A DNA stretch of 64,000 nt from Pseudomonadota bacterium (GTDB lineage: Bacteria; Myxococcota_A; UBA796; UBA9615), in the NCBI GenBank assembly GCA_024229515.1, contig JAAESI010000277.1, positions 80,911 through 144,910 on the forward strand. Direction: 5' to 3'. Of this stretch, positions 53,499-61,631 are shown piece by piece (the stretch's first letter is position 1; the number at the start of each line of letters is the position of its first letter). The position numbers were made by a program, and so were the translations under genes. The notes under the pieces are model-generated. The model made no database searches and was not told the DNA's origin. It saw only the letters and a program-made list of their open reading frames with translations.

Positions 53499-55465
53499 GC
53501 TACGACGTCCTCGAGCACCTCCGGGCCTACCTGCTGGCTCGCGGTGTCGCCGGACCCCACGACCTCCGCGCCAAGCGCACCGAGCTGCTCCCCGGCCTCC
53601 GGACCTCCGCCCCGGCGCTGCGCTCCCGAGCCGATCTGACGGCCGCGGTGGCGTTGCTGGAAGACGCTGCCGACGCCGCCATCGCCGGCCCCAACCCCGA
53701 GGACGTCGCCCTTCGCGACGAGCTCCGGGGCCGCCTCGAGGCGTTGCTGAAAGACGCCCCTCCAGCGCTCGCGGTGCCGATCGTGCTGGTCGACGAAGGC
53801 GCCGACGGAGCCGTGGTCGACGAGCTCGCGGTGGAGATCCTGAAGACGCCCGGACAAGGCCGCATCTGGACCGCCCAGCCGGTGGAGGACGACGCCCGCG
53901 CCGCCGCCGTCCACGGGGTCCAGGCCGCCACGGCGCTGCTTCGACGCTTAGGCTACGCCGCCGAGCCCCACGACCTCGACGTGGCGTGGAGCACGGGCCT
54001 GACGAAGGCGGCCATCGAGGGGCCGAGCCTGGGGTTGGCGATCGCGCTGGCGGTGCTCGCCCGGGGCACGAACACGCCCCTGCCCGGGGACGTCGCGGTG
54101 ACCGGGGCGGTCGGCGTCGACGGCCGGGTCGGCCCCGTGCGCGGACTCGCCGCCAAGGCCGCCGCGGTGGAGGGGGCCGGGTTCAAGCGGCTGCTCGTGC
54201 CGGGCGGCGGCGCGGCCCTGGAGGGTGATCGCTCGCTGTCGGTGATCGAGGTCGAGACGCTGGATGCGGCCACGGCGGAGGTGCTCGGTCTCCGGGCCCC
54301 GGCCCTGCGCACGCCGAAGCTCCGCCTGAGCGACACGCTGCTGGCGACGGCGCTGGTGCTGGCCACGTTCCTGGGGCTGTTCGACCTGTTCGCGGTAGCG
54401 GCGTATCCGTCGATCCACCAGGCCCTGCCGACCGCGTCGATCTCCGACCGCGTCGTGCTCGTCACCTGGGACCGCACCAACGGCACCGGGGCGGCGGGCG
54501 CCGACGGCGTCGACTTCACCACCTTCGCAGACCACCGCAGCTACCGGGCGACGCACCCGGCGGTTCTGCGCGCGGTGGGCGGGGCGGGAGCCCGGGCGGT
54601 GGCGTTGGATGCCTGGATCTCCGGCGGGGATCAGGACGCGACGGGGGCGATCGCGCAGGCGATCTTCGAGGTCAAGACGGCGGGCACGGACGTGTTCCTG
54701 CCCGCGCGCGCGCCCGGCGATGTCTGGGATCCCCCGGATGCCCGGCTCGTCGCGGCGTCGACCGCGATCGGCTTCGCCTCGGCCCGGGGCGAAGGCCCCA
54801 CCCGGCTGGTGCGGGGCGCGCGGATCGCTGACCGAACCCAGACCGCGGGCCATCCCCCGTGGTCTCTGGCGCTCCTGCTCGCCGCCGCCGATCGCGAGGC
54901 CGAACCTCGCTGGACGGGAGCCCGCGCAGCCGGCGCCGGGGACCTCGTCCTGGCCGTCGGGGAGCACGGAGATCGTTGGTTCCCGTGGCCGAACCAGCCC
55001 GCCTTCCGGCGCTACGCCTACGCCGACATCCACGCCGGCCGGTTCGACCCCGCCCACCTCGAAGACAAGCTCGTCCTGATCGGCTCGGCGCAGGGCGACG
55101 GCGACCGCCACCACACCCCCGTGGGCGACTGGTGGGGGGTCGAGGTCCAGGCCGCGATCACCGAATCCCTGCTGGACGACGAGCGCATCGAGCCGTTCGC
55201 TCCCCTGGACCGCGCCGGCTTCGTCGGCCTCATCGCCCTGGTCCTCGCGATCGCCCTGGATCCCCGCCGCTCCGGCCGGCGTCCCCGCACCCGCGCCGCC
55301 GTCGCGCTGCTGACCTGCGCGTCCCTCGCCGTCGTCATCAGTTCGATCGCGTGGGGCACCGGCAAGTACCTGCCGTGGACCGACGCCTGGGTCGCAGTCT
55401 TCGCTTTTGCGGCGGTGGCGGGGTGGAGAATGCGAGCCCAGAAGCGAGGGCTCGAGGTCCACTGA
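53495..55465 (+). CDS. Lon-type (S16) protease domain fused to CHASE2 sensor with four membrane helices
   Basis: 656 residues, ATGA overlap with the FG-GAP gene. Residues 90-260 match the proteolytic domain of Lon: IEGPSLGLAIALAVLARG contains the nucleophile Ser178 (GPSxG), VTGAVGVDGRVGPVRG follows, and LAAKAAAVEGAGFK contains the general-base Lys221. There is no AAA+ ATPase. A membrane helix at about 285-308 leads to a CHASE2 domain (about 325-560; DRVVLVTWDRTN, ARAVALDAWISGGDQDA, HLEDKLVLIGSAQGDG), which is periplasmic in known proteins, and then three membrane helices. Known CHASE2 proteins carry a C-terminal cyclase, kinase or other output domain. Here nothing follows the helices, so the output must be the N-terminal protease. 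It may signal or shed a partner from this operon. Confidence 0.8.
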   Translation: MSYDVLEHLRAYLLARGVAGPHDLRAKRTELLPGLRTSAPALRSRADLTAAVALLEDAADAAIAGPNPEDVALRDELRGRLEALLKDAPPALAVPIVLVDEGADGAVVDELAVEILKTPGQGRIWTAQPVEDDARAAAVHGVQAATALLRRLGYAAEPHDLDVAWSTGLTKAAIEGPSLGLAIALAVLARGTNTPLPGDVAVTGAVGVDGRVGPVRGLAAKAAAVEGAGFKRLLVPGGGAALEGDRSLSVIEVETLDAATAEVLGLRAPALRTPKLRLSDTLLATALVLATFLGLFDLFAVAAYPSIHQALPTASISDRVVLVTWDRTNGTGAAGADGVDFTTFADHRSYRATHPAVLRAVGGAGARAVALDAWISGGDQDATGAIAQAIFEVKTAGTDVFLPARAPGDVWDPPDARLVAASTAIGFASARGEGPTRLVRGARIADRTQTAGHPPWSLALLLAAADREAEPRWTGARAAGAGDLVLAVGEHGDRWFPWPNQPAFRRYAYADIHAGRFDPAHLEDKLVLIGSAQGDGDRHHTPVGDWWGVEVQAAITESLLDDERIEPFAPLDRAGFVGLIALVLAIALDPRRSGRRPRTRAAVALLTCASLAVVISSIAWGTGKYLPWTDAWVAVFAFAAVAGWRMRAQKRGLEVH

Positions 55466-55492
55466 CAGGAGCGAGAGAGTCCGCGGATCGAC

Positions 55493-55555
55493 GCGGAAGC
55501 GCGGAATGACGGAAACGCGAATTACGTTCCGCGTTTCCGCGCTTCCGTGTTTCCG
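55493..55555. repeat. Nested intergenic palindrome
   Basis: CGCGGAAGCGCGG (55493-55505) is nearly complementary to CCGCGCTTCCGTG (55538-55550), and inside it CGGAAACGCG (55510-55519) pairs perfectly with CGCGTTTCCG (55530-55539). The unit TTCCGCG recurs several times. It could be a REP-like element or a terminator between the convergent CHASE2 and FAH genes. I see no gene in the 133 bases from 55466 to 55598. Confidence 0.7.
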
Positions 55556-55598
55556 CGCTGATCCCGAGTCGTCCTCCAGCCTGCCCGGCCGCCCCGGA

Positions 55599-56405
55599 CT
55601 ACCGCGCCTGCGAAATCGGCGGCTCCCGTTCAGGAACCTGCCCATCGTCCTTCACCGGACAGCTCAGCGCCCCGATCCCCTCGACCGTCGCGACCACCAC
55701 GTCGCCGTCGACCAACGGGCCGACGCCTTCGGGGGTGCCGGTGGCGATGACGTCGCCGGGGTGGAGCGTCATCACGCGCGAGACCGTGGCGATGAGGGTG
55801 GGCACGTCGAAGATCATCGCCGTGGTGCGGCCCCGCTGCCGGGGGGCGCCGCTGACCTCGCAGCTCACCTCGACGTCGAACGGATCCAACTCCGTCTCCA
55901 TCCACGGGCCGATGGGGCAGAAGGTGTCGAAGCCCTTGCCCCGAGCGAACTGGCCGTCGCTGCGCTGCAGGTCGCGGGCGGTGACGTCGAGCACGATCGT
56001 GTAGCCGGCGACGACGTCCGCGAAGTCCGCCGGGTCCACGTGCCGGCAGCGGGTGCCGATCACGACGCCCAGCTCCGCCTCGTGCTCCACGCGGTCCGAG
56101 TCCGGCGGCACGAGGATCGTGTCCCCGGGCCCGCACACGGACGACGGTGCCTTCAGGAAGATCAGCGGTCGCTTCGGCACCTTGTTGCCCAGCTCGGCGG
56201 CGTGGGCGGCGTAGTTGCGGCCGATCGCGACCACCTTGCTCGGAGTCACCGGGGCCAGGAGGCGGCAGTCCGCCAACGCCACCGAGGCTTCCAACGGCGG
56301 ATCGATCACGCCGGGGAGGCGGTGATCTCCTGGAGGGTGCGCGGTGTCAGCTTCGATTCGGGCCTGCCGCGGTCCGGCGGGCGTCTGGACTCGGCCGAGC
56401 CTCAA
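55599..56405 (-). CDS. Fumarylacetoacetate-hydrolase-family protein
   Basis: 268 residues from TTG at 56405, which overlaps the upstream stop (TTGA); the chain begins LRLGRVQTPAGPRQARI, as small FAH proteins do. The catalytic domain has VVAIGRNYAAHAAELGN, RVEHEAELGVVIG (metal-binding Glu residues), GYTIVLDVTARDLQ (metal Asp) and HPGDVIATGTPEGVGPL. Members cleave C-C bonds or isomerise 2-keto acids with Mg2+ or Mn2+. Residues 18-40 (ADTAHPPGDHRLPGV) look odd and could hide a pair of compensating frame changes. The substrate is unknown. Confidence 0.82.
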   Translation of the reverse strand: MRLGRVQTPAGPRQARIEADTAHPPGDHRLPGVIDPPLEASVALADCRLLAPVTPSKVVAIGRNYAAHAAELGNKVPKRPLIFLKAPSSVCGPGDTILVPPDSDRVEHEAELGVVIGTRCRHVDPADFADVVAGYTIVLDVTARDLQRSDGQFARGKGFDTFCPIGPWMETELDPFDVEVSCEVSGAPRQRGRTTAMIFDVPTLIATVSRVMTLHPGDVIATGTPEGVGPLVDGDVVVATVEGIGALSCPVKDDGQVPEREPPISQAR

Positions 56406-57274
56406 AGGCAGAAGCCGTCGTCGCCGGGCCCGCCGTCGACGTGCTCGCCCAGCGGGCACCAGTCGGGGGGCACGATCATGATCCGGGTCACCACTTCGCC
56501 GTACTCGGGGTGGGTGATGACGAGGTCCGCCTGGCCCGTGTCCGAACCGGCCGACACGACGCCATCGCTGTTGATCGTCGGCGGCTCCCCGTCCGGGGTG
56601 TGCTGGAACGGGTAGCCCCCGCCGGGGTTCACCTCGAGCTCCTCCTCGGGAATCCAGTTGCTGTAGTCCACCTCGACCGCGGAGAAGCCGATGTCGCCGA
56701 TACGCACGTCGTCGAAGCGGTTGTCGCGAAGCTCGTGATCCTCGCCCTGCTCCGGCTCGTCGTTGTCCCCGGCGGTGTACATGCCGAGGTTGATCTCGTA
56801 CTCCCACATCTCCGGGATGCCGGAGCCCGCGACCCGCACCCAGACGTCCCGCTGCAGCGGGTTGCCCTGGTAGTTGAACCGCTCGGTCATGTTCGTGACC
56901 TGGTCGTGGTCCCAGCCCAGGAACGCGTCGGCGTCGTCCGGCGCGTGGATCGAGAACGAGACCGTGGCCTGGAACTCTTCGACCCGCCGCATGTCGCTGG
57001 CGAGCACCACGAGCTCGACCGGATCGGCGCCGGCCGTCGGCGTGCCCGTCACCGCGCCCGCCTCGTTGAACGACAGTCCCTCCGGCAGCTCGCCCGAAAT
57101 CAGCGTGTAGGAAACGGGTCCGGAGTAGTCCTGAATAGCGAGCTGTCCGTCGTACGACGCGTCGATCTCTCCATCCGGCAGACCGGACATGTCGAAAACG
57201 CCGTCGATGGGGGGGCAGCCTGCCAGCACGAGGGCCGCGCCGATGGGCGCGAGGACCAAGCAGATTCGCTTCAC
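56402..57274 (-). CDS. Lipoprotein with Ig-like (cadherin-type) domain
   Basis: 290 residues. The start is GTG at 57274, seven bases after AGGAG; an upstream frame extension has no signal. The signal ends in a lipobox (LVLAGCPP). A domain at about 45-110 (VSYTLISGELPEGLSF, GAVTGTPTAGADP) is the He-PIG/cadherin-like Ig fold. The remainder is unassigned and rich in Asp, Trp and Tyr, ending in a CPLGEH...DDGFCL Cys pair. It is coupled to the FAH gene by TTGA, an unlikely functional pair, so the coupling may be chance compaction. Confidence 0.75.
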   Translation of the reverse strand: MKRICLVLAPIGAALVLAGCPPIDGVFDMSGLPDGEIDASYDGQLAIQDYSGPVSYTLISGELPEGLSFNEAGAVTGTPTAGADPVELVVLASDMRRVEEFQATVSFSIHAPDDADAFLGWDHDQVTNMTERFNYQGNPLQRDVWVRVAGSGIPEMWEYEINLGMYTAGDNDEPEQGEDHELRDNRFDDVRIGDIGFSAVEVDYSNWIPEEELEVNPGGGYPFQHTPDGEPPTINSDGVVSAGSDTGQADLVITHPEYGEVVTRIMIVPPDWCPLGEHVDGGPGDDGFCL

Positions 57275-57321
57275 GGAGTCACTCCTGAGGGGGGGGATCA
57301 CGGAGGCTGGGAAGATACCAC

Positions 57322-59403
57322 GTGGTAGGGTCGCTGCCCGTGTCGAGCACGACCCTTCAGCTCCGTGTGGGAGTCACGAGAGACAAGGAGTTCCTGTACC
57401 GGGCCTGTCTCCGTCCCCCCTACAGCGTGACGGTCGGCCGCGACGACGGAGCCCTGCTCCCGATCGAGGACGACGAGGCCCCCCCCTCACACACCCTCTT
57501 CAGCCTCGGTGACAGCGCCTGCCTGCTCGACTTCCGCCCCGAATGGAACCTCCGCGTGTTCCGCGACGGCCTCGCCGTCACGGGCCAGCAGTTGATGGAG
57601 GAGGGGCTCGCGTTCCGCCGCGGACGCCGGGTCCTCCTGCAGATGGCGCCGGGGACCCGCGGCTCCCTCCGGATCGGCCGCTCCCGCCTGCTCTTCAAGT
57701 GGGAGGCGGTGCCGGAGACCGACGTCGGCGAGGTCCCCCTCCTGGACGTCGGCGGAGTCGCCCGCTGCCACGCCTGCGGCCTCGCCCTCCGCGACGCCCT
57801 CGCCAAGGAAGGGCTGTACGCCCGCTGCGACGCCTGCCGGGCGGTCTGCCGGTTCAGCGACCCCGACGGCAAGTACCGGACCGCCAACCGCCCGCCCGTG
57901 CCGGTCCACCCGATCGACGACAGCCGGGCTCCCCACGCCGCGATGCTCGACGCCACCGATTCGCAGGTGGCACCGCAGCTCAAGGAAGAAGCCGACACCC
58001 TCCTGGGCGTGCCGATCTTCGCCCCGCGGACCAACTCGGCGCTTGAGCCGCTGCCCGAACACCTCCGCCCCGCCGGGCTGGGGGGCCGCCCCAAGACCCC
58101 GATCGACATCCGCGCCGCCCGCGCTCCCCTCAAGGCGCTCGAGGGGATGAAGACGGTGTTCGCGCGGTCGCCGTTCCTGGGACCCCGGCCCCACGGCCGC
58201 GCCTCCGCCCCCGGCGACACCCCGCCCGAAGCGCTCGATATTCCCGCTGTTCGGCCGCCTCCCACCGTCGCGGACATGCCGGACGAATCCGGCCCGGACG
58301 AGGTCGACACCGACGCCGACGCCGAGGCGCCCATCGAGGACCTGGAGGACGACGACGCCGACCGCTCCGATGGTGGGCTCGACGAGGCTTTCTGGACGGC
58401 CGAGCTGGAGGCGCTCCCGGTGCCCGTCACCGTCACCATCGGGGCGCTGAAGCCGAAGCCTCCCCCCGCCCCCGCCGCGGACCTCAACGTCCCGCCGCCC
58501 GACGCCGGCGAAGACAGCGTTCCCTGGGGCACCTTCAGCGTGCTCTCGGCGCAGGCCGACTACGCCCCCGGCGCGGGCCGCATCCCCCACCAGCTGGTCT
58601 CGGACGCGCTGGAGGACGAGGACTGGCGGCCCAAGCGAAACAAGCTGTGGGCGCTGCTCCTGCTCATCCCCGTGATCGGCTGCGGACTCGGCCTCGTGCT
58701 GCTGCAGAGCAACCCCGGCTCCTCGCCCGCCCCCTCCGCCGAACCCGACGTCGCGGCCCCCGCCCCCGCCGCCGCCAAGACGGCTCCCGTCCCGACCGCC
58801 GCAGCGAACCGCCCCAGCGCCGAACCCGACCAGGCCCGCGCCGACCGGGTCTCCGTGGCCGCCGGCAGCTACGAACGCCCGGGCGCCGACGGGGCCCTCG
58901 TGAGGGTGAACGTGGGGGCCTTCTGGATCGACCGCACCGAGGTCACGCTCGGCGACTACCGCAGCTTCATCGCCCACACCGAGCGGGGCGAGCCGGGCGC
59001 GTGGTCCCTGTCTCCCCCCGCCGTCGGCGCCGGCACCGCCGACCTGCCTGTCGCCGGGGTCTCCGCCGTCGACGCCGCGGACTACTGCCACTGGGCGGGC
59101 GCACGCCTCCCCCGCGAGAACGAGTGGGAGCGCGCGGCCGTCGGCACCGACCTGAGCCAGGCCTCGACCGGCCGCAAGCTGGAGCGCGCCGGCTCCTACC
59201 CCGACGGCGCCTCCGACGTCGGCGTGCTCGACCTCCTCGGCGGCGTGCCGGAGTGGGTCGGAGGCGACACCGAGCCCCTCTTGAAGGGCGGCGGCGTCGC
59301 CCCCTGGAACCGCCCCGCGTACCTCGTGGTGTCCGCCCGCATCCCCCCGGGAGCGGAGCGCTGGACCCCCGGCCCGGGCTTCCGATGCGCCGAGGATCCG
59401 TGA
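57322..59403 (+). CDS. FHA-like / zinc-ribbon / single-TM / SUMF1-type fusion protein
   Basis: 693 residues from GTG at 57322. Residues 10-130 look like a degenerate FHA-type beta domain (YSVTVGRDDGALLP, LRIGRSRLLFKWE). A zinc ribbon follows (CHACG about 149-153 and CDAC about 168-171). A long acidic/Pro-rich disordered region leads to a membrane helix (about 446-464, KLWALLLLIPVIGCGLGLVLL). The periplasmic C-terminus (about 510-690) is a formylglycine-generating-enzyme/sulfatase-modifying (SUMF1) fold: GAFWIDRTEVTLGDYRSFI, GARLPRENEWERAA, LGGVPEWVGG, and FRCAED at the end. The FGE catalytic Cys pair is not evident, so it is probably a binding rather than an oxidising domain. It could relay cytosolic phospho-signals across the membrane. 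Confidence 0.75.
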   Translation: MVGSLPVSSTTLQLRVGVTRDKEFLYRACLRPPYSVTVGRDDGALLPIEDDEAPPSHTLFSLGDSACLLDFRPEWNLRVFRDGLAVTGQQLMEEGLAFRRGRRVLLQMAPGTRGSLRIGRSRLLFKWEAVPETDVGEVPLLDVGGVARCHACGLALRDALAKEGLYARCDACRAVCRFSDPDGKYRTANRPPVPVHPIDDSRAPHAAMLDATDSQVAPQLKEEADTLLGVPIFAPRTNSALEPLPEHLRPAGLGGRPKTPIDIRAARAPLKALEGMKTVFARSPFLGPRPHGRASAPGDTPPEALDIPAVRPPPTVADMPDESGPDEVDTDADAEAPIEDLEDDDADRSDGGLDEAFWTAELEALPVPVTVTIGALKPKPPPAPAADLNVPPPDAGEDSVPWGTFSVLSAQADYAPGAGRIPHQLVSDALEDEDWRPKRNKLWALLLLIPVIGCGLGLVLLQSNPGSSPAPSAEPDVAAPAPAAAKTAPVPTAAANRPSAEPDQARADRVSVAAGSYERPGADGALVRVNVGAFWIDRTEVTLGDYRSFIAHTERGEPGAWSLSPPAVGAGTADLPVAGVSAVDAADYCHWAGARLPRENEWERAAVGTDLSQASTGRKLERAGSYPDGASDVGVLDLLGGVPEWVGGDTEPLLKGGGVAPWNRPAYLVVSARIPPGAERWTPGPGFRCAEDP

Positions 59404-59534
59404 TCGCTTGATCCTGCCGACTCGGTCGGGTTCAATGGTTCAACCAATTCCTTCGGGCGGGCAATTCGCGGCCGAATCCGGGGTTTCCATTGAACCTTGC
59501 GCCAAAGCGTCTGACCTTGATCAGTAGGAGTCCC

Positions 59535-60122
59535 ATGCCCAAGCCGGCCCGGCCTGATGCTGCCCCCCGCCTGTCGCGCAGATCGCTGCTGCGCCGTTCG
59601 GCCGTGGTGGGCACGGTCGTGGCGGCCGGCGGAGGCGCTGCGCTGACGGCCCAGCACACGCGCAAGTACGAGACGCCGACCCCGGCCTGCGAGCTCAAGC
59701 ACCTCGAGCCGCACCAGTACGCCATCCTCGCGGCGCTCGCGAACGCGCTGTTCCCGCCGGGCAACTCCATCGGTCTGACCGGCACGGACGCCCGCGTGCC
59801 CGAGTACATCGACCGCATGCTCGCGGACATGCGCGCCGACAAGGCGTTCGAGTTCACCACCATGCTGGCCCTGTTCGAGCACGGGACGACCGCCTTCGGG
59901 CTCCGCGTCAAGCGCTTCACCGACCTGGACCAGAAGGCCCGGGAGCGGTACCTGCGGCGCTGGGAGCGGGCTCGGGTGTACAGCCGGCGCATGCTCGCGG
60001 CGGGGCTCAAGACCCTGCTCGGCATCGCCTACTTCGCGTACCCCGGGGTGCAGGAGCAGCTGGGCATCGACCGCCAGTGCGGCTCGGCCGCGGACGCGCT
60101 CCCGCGGGAGGAGTGGTCATGA
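59535..60122 (+). CDS. Tat-exported gluconate-2-dehydrogenase subunit 3-like protein
   Basis: 195 residues; TAGGAG before the ATG fixes the start. A Tat signal (SRRSLLRRSAVVGTVVAAGGGAA) is followed by a helical domain (LEPHQYAILAALANALFPPGN, YLRRWERARVYSRRML) of the gluconate dehydrogenase small-subunit type. These subunits carry the flavin subunit through the Tat pathway. It overlaps the GMC oxidoreductase gene by ATGA, so the two form a complex. The 131 bases upstream (59404-59534) contain AACCTTGCGC at 59493-59502 but no gene. Confidence 0.82.
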   Translation: MPKPARPDAAPRLSRRSLLRRSAVVGTVVAAGGGAALTAQHTRKYETPTPACELKHLEPHQYAILAALANALFPPGNSIGLTGTDARVPEYIDRMLADMRADKAFEFTTMLALFEHGTTAFGLRVKRFTDLDQKARERYLRRWERARVYSRRMLAAGLKTLLGIAYFAYPGVQEQLGIDRQCGSAADALPREEWS

Positions 60123-61621
60123 TCATCGGCCCCGACCATGCCCGCGGAGGGCGCATCGACTGCGACGTGGTGGTCGTCGGATCCGGCGCCGGGGGTGCTG
60201 CCGCAGCGTGGCAGCTGAGCCGCGCGGGCAAGTCTGTCATCTGCCTCGAAGCGGGCGGGCACTACACCGAAGATGACTTCTCCCAGGACTTCGGCGTGGC
60301 CGCGCGCCAGCTGTACGAGGACGACGGCCAGCGCGTGATGATGGGGAACCTGTACGTCCCCCTCCCCGGCGGCCGCTGCCTCGGCGGCTCGACGGTCGTG
60401 AACTCGGGCATCTGCTTCCGCATCCCGCCCACCCGGTTCAGCGAGTGGCAGGAGTCCAACGAGCTCGCCTTCGAGCACGCCGACCTCCTCCCCCACACCC
60501 ACACCACCGAGCAGATGATCGGCGTGGCCCCCTCGCGCACCGACGTCTGGGGCGGCAACAACCAGTTCGCGATGGACGGCATGACGAAGCTGGGCTGGTC
60601 CGGCGGCCCCATGCCCCGCAACGCGCCCGGCTGCATCGGCTGCGGTGCCTGCAACAACGGCTGCCCCAGCGGCGGCAAGATGTCGACCGCCAAGACCTTC
60701 ATCCCGAAGTCCGAGCAGTACGGCGCGACCTACTACACGTTCGCCCGCGCCGACGGCTTCATCCGGACCGGCGATCGCATCGAGGGCGTGACGGTCTCGC
60801 TGATGGACCCCGCCACCGAGCAGCCCGCCGGGCGCATGGAGGTCCGCGCCAAAGCGGTCGTCCTGTCCTGCGGCGCCGTGCGCACCCCGGAGATCCTCCA
60901 ACGCAACGGCCTCGGCAACGCCCACGTCGGCCAGCACCTGCACGTACACGCGGCCACCGGCGTCATCGGCATCACCGACCGCGACATCGAGGGCTGGAAG
61001 GGGATCCCCCAGGGCTTCTACAGCGACGAGTTCCACGTCAACGACAAGATGCTCATCGAGTCCTTCTGGGCCACGCCGGAGGTCTACTGGCTGTCGTTCC
61101 CGTTCGGCTTCGAGGGGACCGCCAAGATGATGGACTACCGCCGCATGGTGGCCGTCGGCGGCACCATCTCGGACACCGGGGAGGGCACCGTCAAGGCCAG
61201 CGCCAAGATGGGCAAGGTCAAGATCTCGTGGTCCCTCAACGAGGAAGACAAGGGCCGCCTGATCCGGCTGCAGCAGCGGGTCTGTGAGCTCATGCTCGCC
61301 GGGGGCGCGACCGAGTTGCACACCGGCATCTACGGCATCCCCCCCATCACCTCGATGGACGACGTGCGCACCTGGCTCGTGCCCGACCAGATCCGGCCCA
61401 AGCAGATGATGGCGGTCTACGCCTCGCACCCCCAGGGGACCTGCCGCATGGCCGGCTCGCCCGAGGTCGGCGCGGTCGACTGCGACGGCCGTGTGTACGG
61501 CACCGAAGGGCTGTACGTAATGGATGCGTCCATCTTCCCGGACGTGCTCGGGGTGAACCCCCAGGTCACCATCATGAGCCTGTCGCTGATGCTCTCGGAG
61601 AAGCTCGCCCGAACGCTGTAA
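60119..61621 (+). CDS. GMC oxidoreductase with Cys-rich motif, alcohol-oxidase-like
   Basis: 500 residues; GGAGGAG before the ATG. It has the FAD motif VVVVGSGAGGAAAAWQLSR (residues 17-35), RCLGGSTVVNSGICFR, and the C-terminal SHPQGTCRMAG with DASIFPDVLGVNPQVTIM. A Cys cluster CIGCGACNNGCPSG (about residues 176-189) sits where long-chain fatty alcohol oxidases and some cholesterol oxidases have CxxCxxGC; it may hold a metal or cluster. With the Tat subunit before it and an aldehyde dehydrogenase after it, the operon probably oxidises an alcohol to an aldehyde to an acid. Confidence 0.85.
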   Translation: MIIGPDHARGGRIDCDVVVVGSGAGGAAAAWQLSRAGKSVICLEAGGHYTEDDFSQDFGVAARQLYEDDGQRVMMGNLYVPLPGGRCLGGSTVVNSGICFRIPPTRFSEWQESNELAFEHADLLPHTHTTEQMIGVAPSRTDVWGGNNQFAMDGMTKLGWSGGPMPRNAPGCIGCGACNNGCPSGGKMSTAKTFIPKSEQYGATYYTFARADGFIRTGDRIEGVTVSLMDPATEQPAGRMEVRAKAVVLSCGAVRTPEILQRNGLGNAHVGQHLHVHAATGVIGITDRDIEGWKGIPQGFYSDEFHVNDKMLIESFWATPEVYWLSFPFGFEGTAKMMDYRRMVAVGGTISDTGEGTVKASAKMGKVKISWSLNEEDKGRLIRLQQRVCELMLAGGATELHTGIYGIPPITSMDDVRTWLVPDQIRPKQMMAVYASHPQGTCRMAGSPEVGAVDCDGRVYGTEGLYVMDASIFPDVLGVNPQVTIMSLSLMLSEKLARTL

Positions 61622-61631
61622 TGTCCCGCGC

